Source of the DNA: Micropterix aruncella | Lineage: Eukaryota > Arthropoda > Insecta > Lepidoptera > Micropterigidae | Assembly: GCA_944548615.1 (NCBI GenBank) | Contig: OX155960.1 | Location: 31,943,177 to 32,007,176 of the forward strand | Direction: 5' to 3' | Length of the DNA: 64,000 bases | Shown here: positions 47,130-59,864 of the stretch, one piece after another | Layout: each line of letters begins with the position of its first letter | Numbering within the stretch: the stretch's first letter is position 1 | Program-made: the position numbers and the translations under genes | The notes under the pieces: model-generated | The model's database searches: none | What the model was told of the DNA's origin: nothing | What the model saw: the letters and a program-made list of their open reading frames with translations, nothing else

Positions 47130-48485
47130 TACGTGGTAAATAAATGACTTCTTGGACTTGTTCTTCTAAGACTTTGGAACTTTTAATTAGCTATGTAGCC
47201 CTTGGATTATCATTTATTCCGGTGTTACATTTGTTTGGCTCATTCCTGAACCTAGAACCCAACTTTGGAACATTTTAGCAGTGTCGAGCTCATCTACTAA
47301 CATCACCGCTTATATTCCATGAACTGGTTTCCTCTAGGAATGATTTTATCTCTACTCTCACTCATGGTTCCCGATTAGTAAACCATGACTTGACTTGGTT
47401 GGTAGAGTTTAGTTTCACATTCCTGGCAGAGCTACTAGAGCTCGCAACTCATTCCATATTCCAAAATCTCATGCGAATTGTATTTGAATAGAACTCTAAG
47501 CGCCAACCATGACAATTTTTCAGATATTGACATCTTCACTTATTTTTCAATCTGTCTTCCAAAGCTGTGAAAGCAGCTCTATCATAACCACAATACGAAT
47601 TCACTCTGAACCTAACAACCATACACACTTTATAACACCCTCAAATATTTCTATCTCTCTCTTTCTTGCACAGATACACAATCAATTTGATGGTATGCAA
47701 TAATTTATATTCTTCCATTCTTAAAGTTCCCATGTAGCTATTGTTCATTCAGTTAATATTTCAATTAATTACGTAATAATTCCTGAATATTTTTTTTATT
47801 TGTAGTATTTTTGTTATAATCATTATAAAACTTCACAATAATCACATGATGTAAAAAAATATGTATCATGTAATATGGGAAAACCAGAAAACCGTCATTA
47901 TAATTTATTAAATATTATTTTGCTGATTTCAATAGGTCTGTTACGCTGTAAAATTTCCAAATCAAATAAAATAAATACATTCAAGTTACTTTACACACAC
48001 ACACACACACATTTTGCTCTTCAGTTTTAGTTATGTGAGCAGTTTAGCCCTTATTATACTTTTATTGGCTTTAATGGCTTCGCAAATATTGTCGCTAATC
48101 AGCATACCTTCTATATCAAAATAATAAGGTTTGCCGTTCTTAATATGTTGTTCTGCTCTACTTGAAATTTATTGATGATATATGTTTTAGAGACGTTCGT
48201 CAACATCTTCAACACAACTTTTATGGATTCCTCCTATAATTCATCCTTAATGGATTTCACGTCTTTAATGTAATTCGAGTACAGAACCATATATACGTAA
48301 CTCGATTGCTAATCTAAGATTTGTCTACATCTCTATTGATCTCATCTTCTAAATTCAAGTTTTAAGGCTTTGGATTGAACACATTTTTAAGGCTTGTGTG
48401 CATTTTCGGGAGATAGTTTTACTTTGCTGTATTTCTCTAACCAGAAGAAGTATATCAATTTTCTAATACATACTCACACAAGCAT
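47130..48485. other. No gene recognised; short (CA)n
   Basis: A (CA)n run at about 47993-48012. The region 48050-48480 may be the 3' part of the LINE remnant that follows on -. Confidence 0.4.
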
Positions 48486-48653
48486 TACATCACGTTTCCA
48501 TCACAATTGCACACACACTCAGTTATTATATTGCAAGTAATTATGTTATCATAGCCCATGATTTCCCAATCGCTAATACTCCTAGAGTCGAATGCTTTTT
48601 CCCAGTCAATGAATTTTAACATACCAGGCTTGTTTATATACTGTCGCTGTTGG
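48486..48653 (-). pseudogene. LINE reverse-transcriptase fragment interrupted by a GC-rich element
   Basis: On -, KPGMLKFIDWEKAFDSRSIS includes the reverse transcriptase block 'FIDxEKAFDS'. Upstream coding-like sequence continues on the far side of the GC-rich element (49276-49330). Decayed. Confidence 0.55.
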
Positions 48654-49275
48654 TAGCGAACAGTTTCGTGCAGCTTGGGCCATAAGATCCATTGTTTTTC
48701 CGGATCGGGCCAACTCAAGATTCAGCTTCTATTCAGTAGCCTCCTCATATGGAAGACTACCCCGTGAAGGACTCTCGCGTCTCAGGCCCTTCGATTGGTG
48801 GATCGACTTTCCCTGGGGGATACCTCCCGGTGCTTTTGGACGGTTTGCGCACCGTGTGGCGACAGCTAATCGGTATTGTGCACTCTGACTAATTACTGAA
48901 GAAGTCGGGAAACTATGGAAATCTACTGTTTTCTAAGCAGCGGGGGTGGATGTTAACCTGTCGTCAACCACTCTTGAATTTAGAGCCGGACATTAGATGC
49001 CAATGGTCCGCGATAAATTCAAACTGTATATCGGGAGATTGGAGGTATCCTAATAGTTAATTCCAGATGGAGATATCCTTCCAAAACTGGTATTCAAGGC
49101 GCGAGGCTGCCCCCTGGGTACCTTTCCCGGTCTGACGGCCATGTTGGCCTAGCTAGACGGCTAGTTTGTATTCGTCTCTAAGTCTTCTACGCTCACTTCA
49201 CGGGAGATAGAACGATCATTATCGTTAAAACTTCCTAAGGTGACGGGTTTGCCCGTGTTAGTTGACACATCTAAG
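48654..49275 (+). mobile_element. GC-rich dispersed retroelement, copy 7 (second subfamily)
   Basis: 622 bp between tgtcgctgttgg (48642-48653) and tgttgctgttgg (49276-49287), one mismatch in 12. Begins tagcgaacagtttcgtgcag and ends ttagttgacacatctaag. Closest to copy 4. Confidence 0.8.
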
Positions 49276-49503
49276 TGTTGCTGTTGGATGCTAGAATATT
49301 AAATAACAGAAAGAAAGCTATCTTTTCCTTTTCTGGAAGAATAGTAGTTGGCCACTTTATTTATGGCCACTAGGTAGGTACTGACACATAAAACTGTTAG
49401 CTTGGTCATTTTATAGTCGTGTTTCATTTGGTTCCAACGAAAAAATGACCTATGTACATTATAACGTAATTTGAAAATAAAGTCTTTAAATCACATTTCA
49501 GAT

Positions 49504-49509
49504 TTTATT
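49504..49509 (-). terminator. Polyadenylation signal of the 49.6-kb gene
   Basis: AATAAA on -, about 70 bp after the stop. Confidence 0.5.
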
Positions 49510-49579
49510 ATTATTTTTATATAAAATAAAATTTGGACTAAACATTTCTCATTATAACAGTCTTGTATGAAGAATTACA

Positions 49580-50694
49580 TTATTTTCTAAGTATTGGAGC
49601 AGCGCCATATGGTGATGCAACATATGGCGAAGCGAATGGCGCGTTATATGGATAAGTAGAATAAGCGGCTGCTGTTAGAGCCCCTGGGAAGGGCGCTGCT
49701 GCGTACGGCGCTGCTGCGAACGGAGCTGCTGCGTACGGCGCCGCTGCGAACGGAGCTGCTGCGTACGGCGCCGCTGCGAACGGAGCTGCTGCGTACGGAG
49801 ATGCTACATAGGGAGCTGCTGCCGTTAATGGAGTTCTATAAGCAAGGGCTGCCGGGGCAGCGACGTAAGGAGCAGCTGGTGCGTATAACGCTCTGTTGAA
49901 GACGCTAACTTGACTAGCATATGGTGGGATGTTTTGAGGTATCGCGTGAGTGTAGGCCACTGGTGCTGGTGCCACAAAGCGGGCCGCTGGAGCGAAGAAT
50001 GGTTCTGCTACTAGTGGCGCTGCTGGTCCTATTGGTGCAACAACTCCACTAGCGTGGCAGCAGCTAATAGCGGCCAGAAGAGTAGTGATGATCTGAAAAA
50101 TAATAATTATTAATTAATATATAGGAAGAGTCAATCAGCAAATTACTAGGGAAATTGCTTAACAGTTATTTGACTACCATATAGGATTATTTGCTTGATA
50201 GGTCTCGGATATCAAAACTTTTAAGGGCACCTTCAACATACTCATATATCTGGGATCCTATATAATATCCATCCGCCTACAATAAATAATAAAATAAACG
50301 GAGAAATATTATGATGTTAGCTACACAGTTCAATAACAATTGGAAGGATTGGGGTATTACCACAACTATGTTTTGTCAAATACTTTGAGGTATTGTCAAT
50401 ACGTAGATAATCTCCATAGTTTTACATTGTAAAACAAATACTTTGAGGGGCCGACTGATACTGTATGTAACCTAGCCGTAGTATTCAACTTCAATTAAAT
50501 CAACAATAGGTATATACTTTCGGAAAAGAGCAAAAATATATGATTATATGGAAGGTTCTGCTTTTTTAGCCAAATTTTTTAACTTCTTAAGAATATTATG
50601 GTTACAGTTAGTCTGATTTTTGAGTGGGCTATAAATACATGAACAATAAGAGTCATAATAAAGAAACGTGACTAACCAACTTCGAAGAGAACAT
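49580..50694 (-). CDS. Ala-rich cuticular-type protein with AAPYAAAPF repeats
   Basis: Two exons on -: 50694-50677 (M F S S K L) with donor gttagt, and 50092-49580 after tttttcag; intron 584 bp. Product 176 aa. Signal peptide MFSSKLIITTLLAAISCCHA; then AAPLVAEPFFAPAARFVAPA, YTHAIPQNIPPYASQVSVF, and a tandem run of alternating AAPYA and AAPFA units at about residues 105-145, ending YGAAPILRK. Composition and plan are those of low-complexity insect cuticle proteins. On -, TATAAAA at 50769-50763. The DNA repeats (gctgctgcgtacggcgc and variants, 49688-49800) are nearly identical, so the run may vary in length between individuals. Confidence 0.78.
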
Positions 50695-50762
50695 TTTGCT
50701 TAAGGTTGTACTTCTCCAATGAGTCAAATGAAAGTGTGATGTACAATTTAGTTGGCGACTCC

Positions 50763-50769
50763 TTTTATA
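50763..50769 (-). promoter_or_regulatory. TATA box of the 49.6-kb gene
   Basis: TATAAAA on -, 69 bp before the ATG. Confidence 0.65.
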
Positions 50770-52755
50770 GTTCCATTTGACTAACAGAATTTAAATAAAT
50801 TCAAGTTACGTCTGTCCAACGAAATGCACGGTTTACTGATGCAATTCGATTTCGCCAGATCACCCAAAAGCCTTATCTGTATTCAAGCATTGTTTTCAGG
50901 AAATTAATCATTCATTTATAACCTGGCCTCTGGCACATGGAAAAGCAATTGTCAAATAAAACTTTTTAAATAGTACATAATACTTAATCATTATTTTGTG
51001 AAGTATTAATACTACCAGAGAGCAAGGAGACACGACCTATTTGTCCAAAAGGCCAAAAAAAACAGCAAACGGTTTCTTAACGTCATCAAAACATAACCTC
51101 GTAAGGGGGGATTGCAAATAGGTTAAGTTTGTTGATATATATTTTAAATAGGTGTGAATATGATCTTGAGCTTTTTCACCGATTTTCACTATGTTCTGCT
51201 CCATAGTATGTATGAGTTTGTTAAGATGAGACTTTTATCATAATGGATTTAGACCTTTATCCTACCTATATGTATATAATTCGTAATATTTCAGCAATTG
51301 CAATCCTAGGAAATGATATTCATGATGCCGACTGTAAACAAAGCTGTCACGCTGCTGAATCAATTATTATAACATAGTAGTGAGATAGCAGTTGGCGTTT
51401 TCCATAACAGTTAGCGGATTTTAAAACATGCATTACCAAGATGTACCATACCGAGGTTCCATTCGCGTCAGTCTCTGTGTTGTTGAAATTAAGTTGTGTT
51501 TATTTTTTTCTGTCGATGTAAAGTGCATTACATAAATAAGATGATGGGTAGACAAATGATATAACTATACATTTACACTGTCTTAGATGGCGATGAGCAG
51601 TGTATTTTAATATAAAGGGCACAGAAACTTCTGAGTACGAATAGCACTGCAATGGTCAGTATTGTAGCATTTCGATACACATCTCTAATGAGGTATAGAA
51701 GATGACTTATTCGCTGGTGTAAATGATTGGTTATTAAAGAGCTTCTTTGTAAATTGAATTTTGGTCGCTGCAGCAGATGCAAGAAGGTAAACATTTCTTC
51801 TTGAACTATCACGCGAACATGCTGGATAAAACACGGCGAAGGTAAATCAACGACTGATACCTTCGGCTTTCAACCTTGGTCTGTATTCAATATCAATGTA
51901 AAACATACCGCGAAAATGTAGGCGTTTAAATTCGAAAAAAAAGTGGATGACATAAGAGGCATCCTTGATTTTTGGACCTTTTATCCAGTGCCGCAACCAC
52001 GCAAAGTTTGCGTATATAATTCAAAGATTATTTATATTCAGCACACGTTTACCATTGCACAATTTTAGAAGATTCAAATTTCACAGCAAAATGATTGGTG
52101 CTTCAATCTTCCCCCTCCGAATTATTCTTGAAACTTAACAGACTGAACCAAATCGTTAAAGCGTTTAATTAGCAAAATTTAGCCCCATGCCATAATCTAA
52201 GAATATCTAAGAGTTACTTTAAAATTAAGGTTTCATGGGGCTTTAATGGCAAGAAACTCACCGGACCGAAACCCCCTTGACAATATTATATATTATAAGT
52301 CCTGGTTTCAATAGGATAAAATTACGATAATAGAGACAGTAACTTAGATAATTACCGCCTCTCTTGGGACAAAAAAAAACTTTTTTTTAAGACCGAGGAA
52401 TGCGCTAAATCAAAATGCATACAATACGTGTATGTTTGGCAATCTTCCTCTGGCGCTCTGATACCAGCTCAGTTCAGCTTATTTCAACAATCGCTGACTT
52501 TGATAAACTTGTCTGAAACTGTTTATGATTGCTAGTCTCTCATTCTTAATGATTTGATGCTCTTCTTTTTAATATTGATCAAATCTTTCGAATAATAATT
52601 TCGACTGTAACAGGCTTCCTACACTTCTAATTCGCCGAGTCATCACTTTACATTATCATACACTATTACACTATCATACATTACATTATATTATATTATT
52701 ATTATCGTCATTCTACTCATACGGAGGAGAGCAAGATTACGATTTGTTAGTCTGC
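50770..52755. other. No gene recognised
   Basis: AT-rich. A 79-codon frame on - at 51812-51573 has no motif. No promoter-plus-exon arrangement like the neighbouring genes was seen. Confidence 0.45.
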
Positions 52756-52759
52756 TCTC

Positions 52760-53460
52760 CTTCCCCTTTTGGATTATGGAGATATCGCATTTCTCAACCT
52801 CATAGAATAGTTATCCACCAAAGTTGAACGTCTTCGAAATGCCTGCATTCGTTATATATACATGACCTCAAAAAAAATTACCACATCACGGAATACAGAG
52901 AGAAGCTTACCTGCCTGTCGACCCGGGAGAAAAGATATTTGAGAGTTCTTTGTATGCTTTTAAAGATCTTGGAGGGCATCGCTCCCAATTATCTCACTGG
53001 CAGATTTACTGCACTATCAGCTCGTGTACGACCTTTGAGATCAAAAGATAACCTGCTACTCTCTATCCCTGGTTACAGCACGGACTTCTTCTCATTCTGT
53101 TTTACCGTGCAGAGTCCGTCTTTGGAATGCTTTGCCGAAAAATGTGAGAACCGCGCCAAGCATAACAAGTTTTAAACACAGACTCAAAAAACATTTAAAA
53201 TTTTCCACATAAAAACCCTTTCCCTTCTTATTCTGCTCCTTTTTAAACCTTAGCGTCCTTACAGGTGTAAGTTTATTTCAGTGTGGCACATTCTGTGCCC
53301 ACAAAGTGTTAAATATATATTTATTTCTTTCTTCTTTTTTTGTATTTGTCATGCTGATTATATAGGTTAAGTTAGCATCTACTCGTAAATAATGGTCATA
53401 CAATAGTATACATTAGCTCTAAAGTCTTGCCTGCAGGCAATAAGCTCACCTTTTCTTACT
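52760..53460 (+). pseudogene. LINE C-terminal remnant and tail
   Basis: Reads VERLRNACIRYIY, then HITEYREKLTCLSTREKRYL, RVLCMLLKILEGIAPNYLTG, then after a frameshift near 53110 RLWNALPKNVRTAPSITSFK. These blocks belong to the C-terminus of CR1/jockey-like LINEs. The tail includes gctctaaagtcttgcctgca at 53417, the same as the nested fragment at 32331. At least two frameshifts. Confidence 0.72.
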
Positions 53461-53649
53461 ACAACTTTCTTACTACTACATCTTTCTTATTACACCTTTT
53501 CTTACTACAATTTCTTACAATATGTATGCACTGTCATTGTTTAATGGTTGTTATTGTAATGCATAATATATATCCTAATTACTGTATTATATGTAGGTAT
53601 TTGATACCCTTATACATTAGCCAATTATGCTCTTCATTTATATAATTTA
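53461..53649. other. LINE tail remainder, no gene
   Basis: Imperfect repeats of 'ttcttactac' at 53452-53520, otherwise AT-rich. Confidence 0.4.
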
Positions 53650-54502
53650 CTAGATGACCCGGTGAACTTCGTGCCACCTAAAATTGATTTGATTGTAACT
53701 CTTCATAAGCGTTTGTTGATCCTAATCAACCTTCCAAATCCAATTCATTAAAATCATATAGCCGAATCATGTACGTTTTGAGTTTCGTTTGGTGACCCTT
53801 CCTATGTGAGCTAACCATTTTTGGTTAGACGCTTTCCGCGCTGTGCTAACTGTAATATTTATTCATTATTATCTTAATTGTTTTACGAGATAATGTTGTA
53901 ACGTTATAATATTTCAAATTTCAATGTGATAATTTGGCAGTTATTCTTTTTACGATCCGTATAGTAGTTTTAAAGTTATGCGCAAAACTATCCCGGGCAG
54001 AAATTTTACCCCGCCATAGGAGGGGTTAAATGAGAGTCGTTTGTAATAATATAAATTCAATGTATTTAATTTACATGATGAAATATAAATGCTTTTTCGA
54101 CTTTTCCGACTTTTTTGCATTTTTCGACTTTTTGGACCTTTTTGACTTTTTCGCTTTACGATTTTTTCGACTTTTTCGACGTTTTCGACTTTTTTGACTC
54201 TTTTGACTTTTTTTACTTTTTCGACTTTTCGGCTTTTTGAAATTTTACACTTTCGCATGGAATAAATAGCTGTCAAACAATAGGATCGCCGCGAATGCCA
54301 TCTATTGAAAGTGGCCCATTTCCCAAAATGACCAATTTCGATTTTTTCGATTTTCAGTTGTTTCTTTTAATTTTTCCTAAATATTTTATTTTTTAAACCA
54401 CCCCTGAATCAAGGCAAACAAAAAAAGAATAATACAAATCGGTCGAGTCATTTTCGAGATCTTGCGAGACTAACGCGAGGCGATTCATTTTTATATATAA
54501 GA
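53650..54502 (-). mobile_element. Non-autonomous Helitron with 10-mer repeats
   Basis: On - it starts TCTTATATATAAAAATGAAT and ends gaagttcaccgggtcatCTAG at 53650. Between 54096 and 54240 there is an imperfect tandem of 'tttttcgac', which gives a Lys/Val-rich open frame on - (KVEKVKKVKRVKKV); this frame is a by-product of the repeat. Confidence 0.82.
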
Positions 54503-56465
54503 TTATTCCATTTCCCGTTCGGGTTCAAGTTTTGAAAATCGGAATTATATATCTACACGATTTTATTTAATTATGTAGTTTTAAAAAAACGACCATATAT
54601 TTCAGCTTTTATTAAACGCAACGTAATAAAATATACACCATTTTACAAATTTTAGAAAACTATCGATGATAAAAATGGCATCAAAATTTGCTCAGTGGAT
54701 TATTAAGCTATATCACATTTGTATATCAACGGTGAAATATTGTTTGTTAATTTCATTATGGGTTTATTAATTTCATTACTGAATATCTGCAATTCGGGTC
54801 AAGCTATCAGGCATTCGACCCAGGTATTCGAAAATTTTGAAAACTGCAGCAATGGATTTTGCGTAATCAATTTCTAGATAGAAATTTAAAAAAATATAAA
54901 TCAAGTCAACGCTTTATTTTTGAGATATTTAATACAAAAATTTTGTAATGGGTTGTTTTTTTAAAAAAAAATATTGTTTAGAATATCTCGGAAAGTTGAC
55001 ACTCGATTTTAATTTTGAATAGTCAAAAATAGTTGGGAGTATTAATGCGGTGTAACTAAAGAAACTCGATCGAAATCAGTCTAGTACTTCTCGATTTGTT
55101 TTCAGTTCGACAAATAACATGACATACAGATATTGTCTGGCTGACAGATATGCAGCGAAGTGGAGTGATGGTAAGCAATCAATATCGGTTTAGAATTTAT
55201 CGATTGATATAACTATTAACGGAAACCAGATGCCGATTAGCTAATGTAACACAGTATCACACTGCAATCGGTATCACGCTTTAGTGCAATACTACGTAGA
55301 TAAAAAAGAAGATAATATATACTTACTTAGAAATAGAAAGAATAATGAAAACTTGATATTCAAACAACACCTAATTATGGTATCTATGTAATAAGAATTG
55401 CACATTAGTTTCTGGAGTTTTCGATAAGAACGAAGTACATATATTATGTATCCATAAATATTAGGAGATAATTTCCATCGCTATTTTAAAAATTCTTATT
55501 ATTGTTCAAAAATATTAGGTAAATAATAATATTATAATATCATTATGTAAATTCATTTACTTCTTAACTATCGTGTATTTACATATGCTAGCACTTGAGA
55601 ACGCATTCCAAAAATAGAATTAACTGTTCTGCCTTCCGAGATGACGCGACTAAAATTTTAGATGTTTTTGAAATGCCACGCGCCTGCGCGCTTTCGATAT
55701 ATACATAAAGATGTATAGGTATACCGCGGCGACAAGGGAATACGTCCCACCGTTGGCAGTGGCCAATTACGAATGACGATTTCGGCTTCGCGCGTCGTCT
55801 AATATAGTCGATTTGGCTTTTCAATTATAATATAACAAATTATCAAATGAATAGTTTTTTATAAAGTAAATCACTGTGTAATTTTTTATATCACTCAAAA
55901 GCATCTTTAATAAATAGAAAAAAAATATGTTTGGCCATAACATTTCTGGAAAATACGTGATTTCAAACATTTTTTTCTTATATTTTTTGTATGGAAGTTC
56001 CAAAAACTGTCTTAGTACTATGCAAATAGACCATACGATGGTGTAAATAGTATTTTTTAATATTAAGAATCATCTCTCAGTTTTTCAAAAACTGAATTTT
56101 TATTTTTTTGGAAAACAGTAACAGAATAAAGATAATTTACAATTAATATGGAAATAATTTACCAATTTCGTTTTAGCGAAATGATAGCTTAAGGGCCGGG
56201 TTTTTAAACTCTGGCATAATTGTATTAAAATTCTTTTTCGTGTTCTCACAACCAGGCCACAAAATTATGCTTCATATAGCTTATGGCCGCCACGGCCTCT
56301 TAAATTAATAATAATGATATGGTGTTAACTTATACGCTTTGCAACTCTAAAAGTTTGAACTCAATGAGATAGTAAAATTATGAATTAAAAAAATATACAT
56401 AATAGGTTTATTATCTATGAAACTGCCATTCTTTAATATAATGGAAATTTCTCACCACAAAAAAA
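54503..56465. other. No gene recognised
   Basis: AT-rich, except a GC-richer island at 55660-55800 that may be an old dispersed repeat (cacgcgcctgcgcgctttcg). Confidence 0.45.
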
Positions 56466-56469
56466 TGAA

Positions 56470-56850
56470 AAATATGTATTTAATTAATCGAATCATTGAC
56501 CCCTATATCTATGCAGTCTTGCCATTTCAATCGGCAGTTGTTAATGCCTGTGTTGTAAAACTCACATGTACAGGAATCCATGAATGCTTTGAAGGCGTTT
56601 TCCGCTGCCTCTACAGTTGTTTTTTTTTCCTTGTAAAAAGTTATACGAATTCCGCAAAGTGGAAGTCTGTTGAAGCAAGCTATATGACGAGAACGGCGGC
56701 GATGAAGAGACTTCAGTCGCAACTCCTGCTAATTTGTGAGTGTTCGATGTGAAAAATGTGGTTGTGCGTTGTCGTGCGGAAACAGTGGTGAAGAGCGATT
56801 GACCAGGCTTGGTTTTTTAAATAACTAGGCTTCGCAATCATTGTTTGTCA
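56470..56850 (-). pseudogene. Mariner transposase relic (C-terminal)
   Basis: On -, LFPHDNAQPHFSHRTL (the HDNARPH block with a catalytic Asp), then a damaged PPYSPDL region, then TVEAAENAFKAFMDSCTCEF and YNTGINNCRLKWQDCID, the usual mariner C-terminus. Stops and frameshifts in the middle. Confidence 0.75.
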
Positions 56851-57394
56851 GACAGACAACACAAATTTGCTTTAAACTTTGAGCTAAACTACAAGAAGCT
56901 GCAATGGATAACCGCACACCAACCGCCAGACCTCATATTCAAAAATATTGAGAATTTCACAGTTTTCCATGTTTGCACATACGAAAATATTGGAGCAATA
57001 AGAAACAACAGAAAGGCAGGTCTATAATTGATTTTAAACATTGAATGGCATGACTTTTAAAAAAAACACAATTTGGTTTTCCATCTTAATCCGAAGTTAT
57101 CTAAGTTCCAAGTGGCCAGAGTGAAAAAACCTGATTATGCACATAATATAATCAAAAACCCTAACACAATCTAACCCACACTATTATTGTCATGACATGC
57201 ATCAAAACTATAACTGGTAATAAATAAGAAAATGCCATTTTCAAAGGGATGTTTGTATAGATAGAGTTGAACAGAGAACATATACTGAACAATAAGTACC
57301 TCTAGTACCTACATGCTATTTCTCATAGATCAATCGAGGAAGCTAATGTTAAGCACCGAAGTAAAGTTCTTCAATGCACTTAAGAACTTGGTTT
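56851..57394. other. No gene recognised
   Basis: AT-rich, possibly further mariner remains near 56880-57030. Confidence 0.35.
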
Positions 57395-58858
57395 AGTATT
57401 ACAATACAATACAATACAATACAATCAACTACTCCAGTAGATAGACATTCCTACACTTGGATGCGTCACAAAATTAAATGCTAAAAATTTCATTATTATA
57501 AACATAACTATCGTGATAGTTGTTATGGCTGTAATATTATATTCAATATTACCTACATACAAATAATCAAAATATGCTAATGTAATGAGTCAGGGAGAAT
57601 AATACATTAAAATAGAAATGCAAATTCTATGTAGAATAATCAAAAAATATATATTTTATTGCCAATCCAGCAATATGCCTTCGTATTTTTTTTTAAATGA
57701 ATTTAATTATATGAAAATTAGAATGTCAGCTATCATAATACCATTATGTTTAAAACTTTACGCATTTCATTAATCATCAAAATGGAAAATAAACTCAGAA
57801 TTTTCAAACTCCCTTATACCATAAATTGGGTTTCTTACCAAATTATGTATAATTATCTTTTTAAATTGGTCCTCTCCAAGGCTTTTCATTTGCTCTGGAA
57901 TCTTATTATAGAAGGACAAATTTTGGTGAATAAAACTGTTTCGCACTTTGCGAAGTCGCTGTCGGTTTATGTGGAGATTGGATTTATTCCTCGTATCGTG
58001 ATGATGAAAATCACTATTCACCGGAGCTTCTGTTAGGTGTCTACGAGCGTACATAATATTTTGGTAGATGTAAGAAGAAAATAGAGTCATTATTCCTGAT
58101 TTTACAAATAGCGGCTTACAAGAACTTCTTGGTGAGACTCTATATAAACTGCGTACCGCTCTTTTCTGGAGGAGAAAAATTCTTTTTGAGTTTGGTGCCA
58201 TTCCCCAAAACAGTAGGCCATACGTTATTAGGGAGTGGAAATATGCAAAATAAACGGATTTAGCTGCTTCAAAACCGCATAAACTTCTTATCTTTCTAAT
58301 GGCGAATATGGCACTGCATAATTTTTTAGTGAGATCATTTAAGTGATCAGACCATTGTAATTTTTGATCGATTTCTAATCCGAGAAATTTCGTGGAGGAG
58401 ACATTTTCTAGTTGGTCAGACCCAAAGTATACGTCTATTTCGTTATAATCAGACGGCCGCAAAGAGAAGCATATTGATTTTGATTTATTTACGTTAAGTG
58501 ACAATTTATTAACTTGGAACCATATACTAAGCCTGTCTATTGTTTCTTTTATTCTTTGGGCCAAAGTGTCTTTATTTTTATCGCTAAAAAGAAGTGAAGT
58601 ATCATCGGCGAATAAAATGATTTCATCATCCACGGATTTCAGGCCCTCTGGGATGTCATTAATATAGACGAGGAAGAGAAATGGTCCAAGTATCGATCCT
58701 TGAGGAACACCTTTGCGGATATTCTGTGGCGCGCTCTTGCTATTTTCGACTTGCGTAATCTGAATGCGTTCTTGCAAATAAGATTCCATGAGTTGCAGTT
58801 CCTTATTCCTATTAAAAATTAAAAGAAAAAAAAGTATTTTAAATTCGGTGTTCTCCAT
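57395..58858 (-). mobile_element. 5'-truncated LINE with RT C-terminal half
   Basis: On -, coding 58858-57770, then 3' UTR to an (acaat)n-type end at about 57400. The 3' UTR is nearly identical to 32137-32600. Truncated within the reverse transcriptase. Confidence 0.85.
57770..58858 (-). CDS. LINE reverse transcriptase, C-terminal half
   Basis: A 362-codon frame without stops. From about residue 45: KGVPQGSILGPFLFLVYIND, the catalytic FADD at about 83, LSIWFQVNKLSLNVNKSKSI, TKFLGLEIDQKLQWSDHL, KIRSLCGFEAAKSVYFAYFH, LFWGMAPNSKRIFLLQKRAV, then NTR-like HDTRNKSNLHI. The first 20 residues (MENTEF...) may be flanking sequence read through. It encodes part of a reverse transcriptase, so it is inactive by itself. 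The intact frame suggests fairly recent insertion. Confidence 0.85.
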   Translation of the reverse strand: MENTEFKILFFLLIFNRNKELQLMESYLQERIQITQVENSKSAPQNIRKGVPQGSILGPFLFLVYINDIPEGLKSVDDEIILFADDTSLLFSDKNKDTLAQRIKETIDRLSIWFQVNKLSLNVNKSKSICFSLRPSDYNEIDVYFGSDQLENVSSTKFLGLEIDQKLQWSDHLNDLTKKLCSAIFAIRKIRSLCGFEAAKSVYFAYFHSLITYGLLFWGMAPNSKRIFLLQKRAVRSLYRVSPRSSCKPLFVKSGIMTLFSSYIYQNIMYARRHLTEAPVNSDFHHHDTRNKSNLHINRQRLRKVRNSFIHQNLSFYNKIPEQMKSLGEDQFKKIIIHNLVRNPIYGIREFENSEFIFHFDD

Positions 58859-58914
58859 ATTCAGGGGTGAAATTGCATAGCATGCGTCTTGTCGAAGTTG
58901 ACTAAGTAGAAGTC

Positions 58915-59440
58915 TGTTGGCTGCAAGCTACAACGAAAGATTGTCGTCAACACTGCAGATGGTGCCTAATGATTCCGTGCAGCTTGGACCTGATGGCCAA
59001 CGACTCTCACGATTCAGCTCACATCCAGTAGCCTCGTCGAAGTGGGAAATTAAACCTGGAATTGCCGCGTTGAACTCTGCCTGCGGCTGCAACTTAAATG
59101 TAGACAGTTGAGAATAGAAGTACGGATCTGTGGCGATAACTCTGGCGAAACTGGGTAGTTTGCTTACCTGACCGTGACAGCCAATCCCTTGCGTAATCCG
59201 GCGAATATCCCGGGGAATCTAGGGACGTACGTTTGCTAAGAAGTGGGGGTAGCCGTTGACCTGGCGTCACCTATCCTTAGAAACGATCTGTTGGCAACCC
59301 GATCCCTAGTGAGTTTGACATGCAAAGGGCGCCACGGATCATACGAACTGTTGGCGTAGTTCGACTGTGGATTTTGTTGGTCTAAGTCTTTGCGTCCCCT
59401 CCATGGGAAAAGGGATGGCATGATGTCGCTATAACTGCCG
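58915..59440 (+). mobile_element. Degenerate GC-rich dispersed element, copy 8
   Basis: Shares gattccgtgcagcttggacc, ctatccttagaaacga with caacccgatccctagtga, and ctaagtctttgcg with the second subfamily, but is strongly diverged and has lost the typical end. No target duplication found. Confidence 0.55.
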
Positions 59441-59443
59441 GTG

Positions 59444-59861
59444 CACTGAGAAAAATATTAGATAAATTCATACATTACCATTTTGATATTCCGGTTTGAT
59501 ACAAAATAACTATGTTTTAATTGTAATTTAGTTCCATTACAAGGAATTTTGTTGAAAATCCATTACTCGATTATATGTATCAACATGTTCCTTACGGTTA
59601 ATACGGAAGTAACAGTATAATGTAGTTTCAACATGATTTATATGTCTGTCTATAACCGTACGTATATTACATGCGGTCATGTTCGAAGCGAGATCCCAAG
59701 GTCGCGACGTAATGAAATAACATTATGTTTTACCATTACCACACAGAAGCTACCGTCACGCCAACACCGTTACGCGTCATGTTAATTCACCAAGTTATAT
59801 ACGTGATCCTTTTTGTAACATGTGTATTTTCTTGTATTACATCGTTATTTTTTTCTCAGTG
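59444..59861. mobile_element. CACTG-ended MITE (418 bp)
   Basis: Begins cactgagaaaaa and ends ttttttctcagtg, with 12-bp terminal inverted repeats, flanked by tg/tg. CACTG ends with a 2-3 bp duplication would fit the CACTA/EnSpm group, tentatively. A second copy is at 30193-31370. Confidence 0.72.
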
Positions 59862-59864
59862 TGG

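Noticed and set aside
53950..54276. Lys/Val-rich 108-codon frame on -
   Set aside because: Arises from an imperfect 10-mer tandem repeat inside a Helitron.
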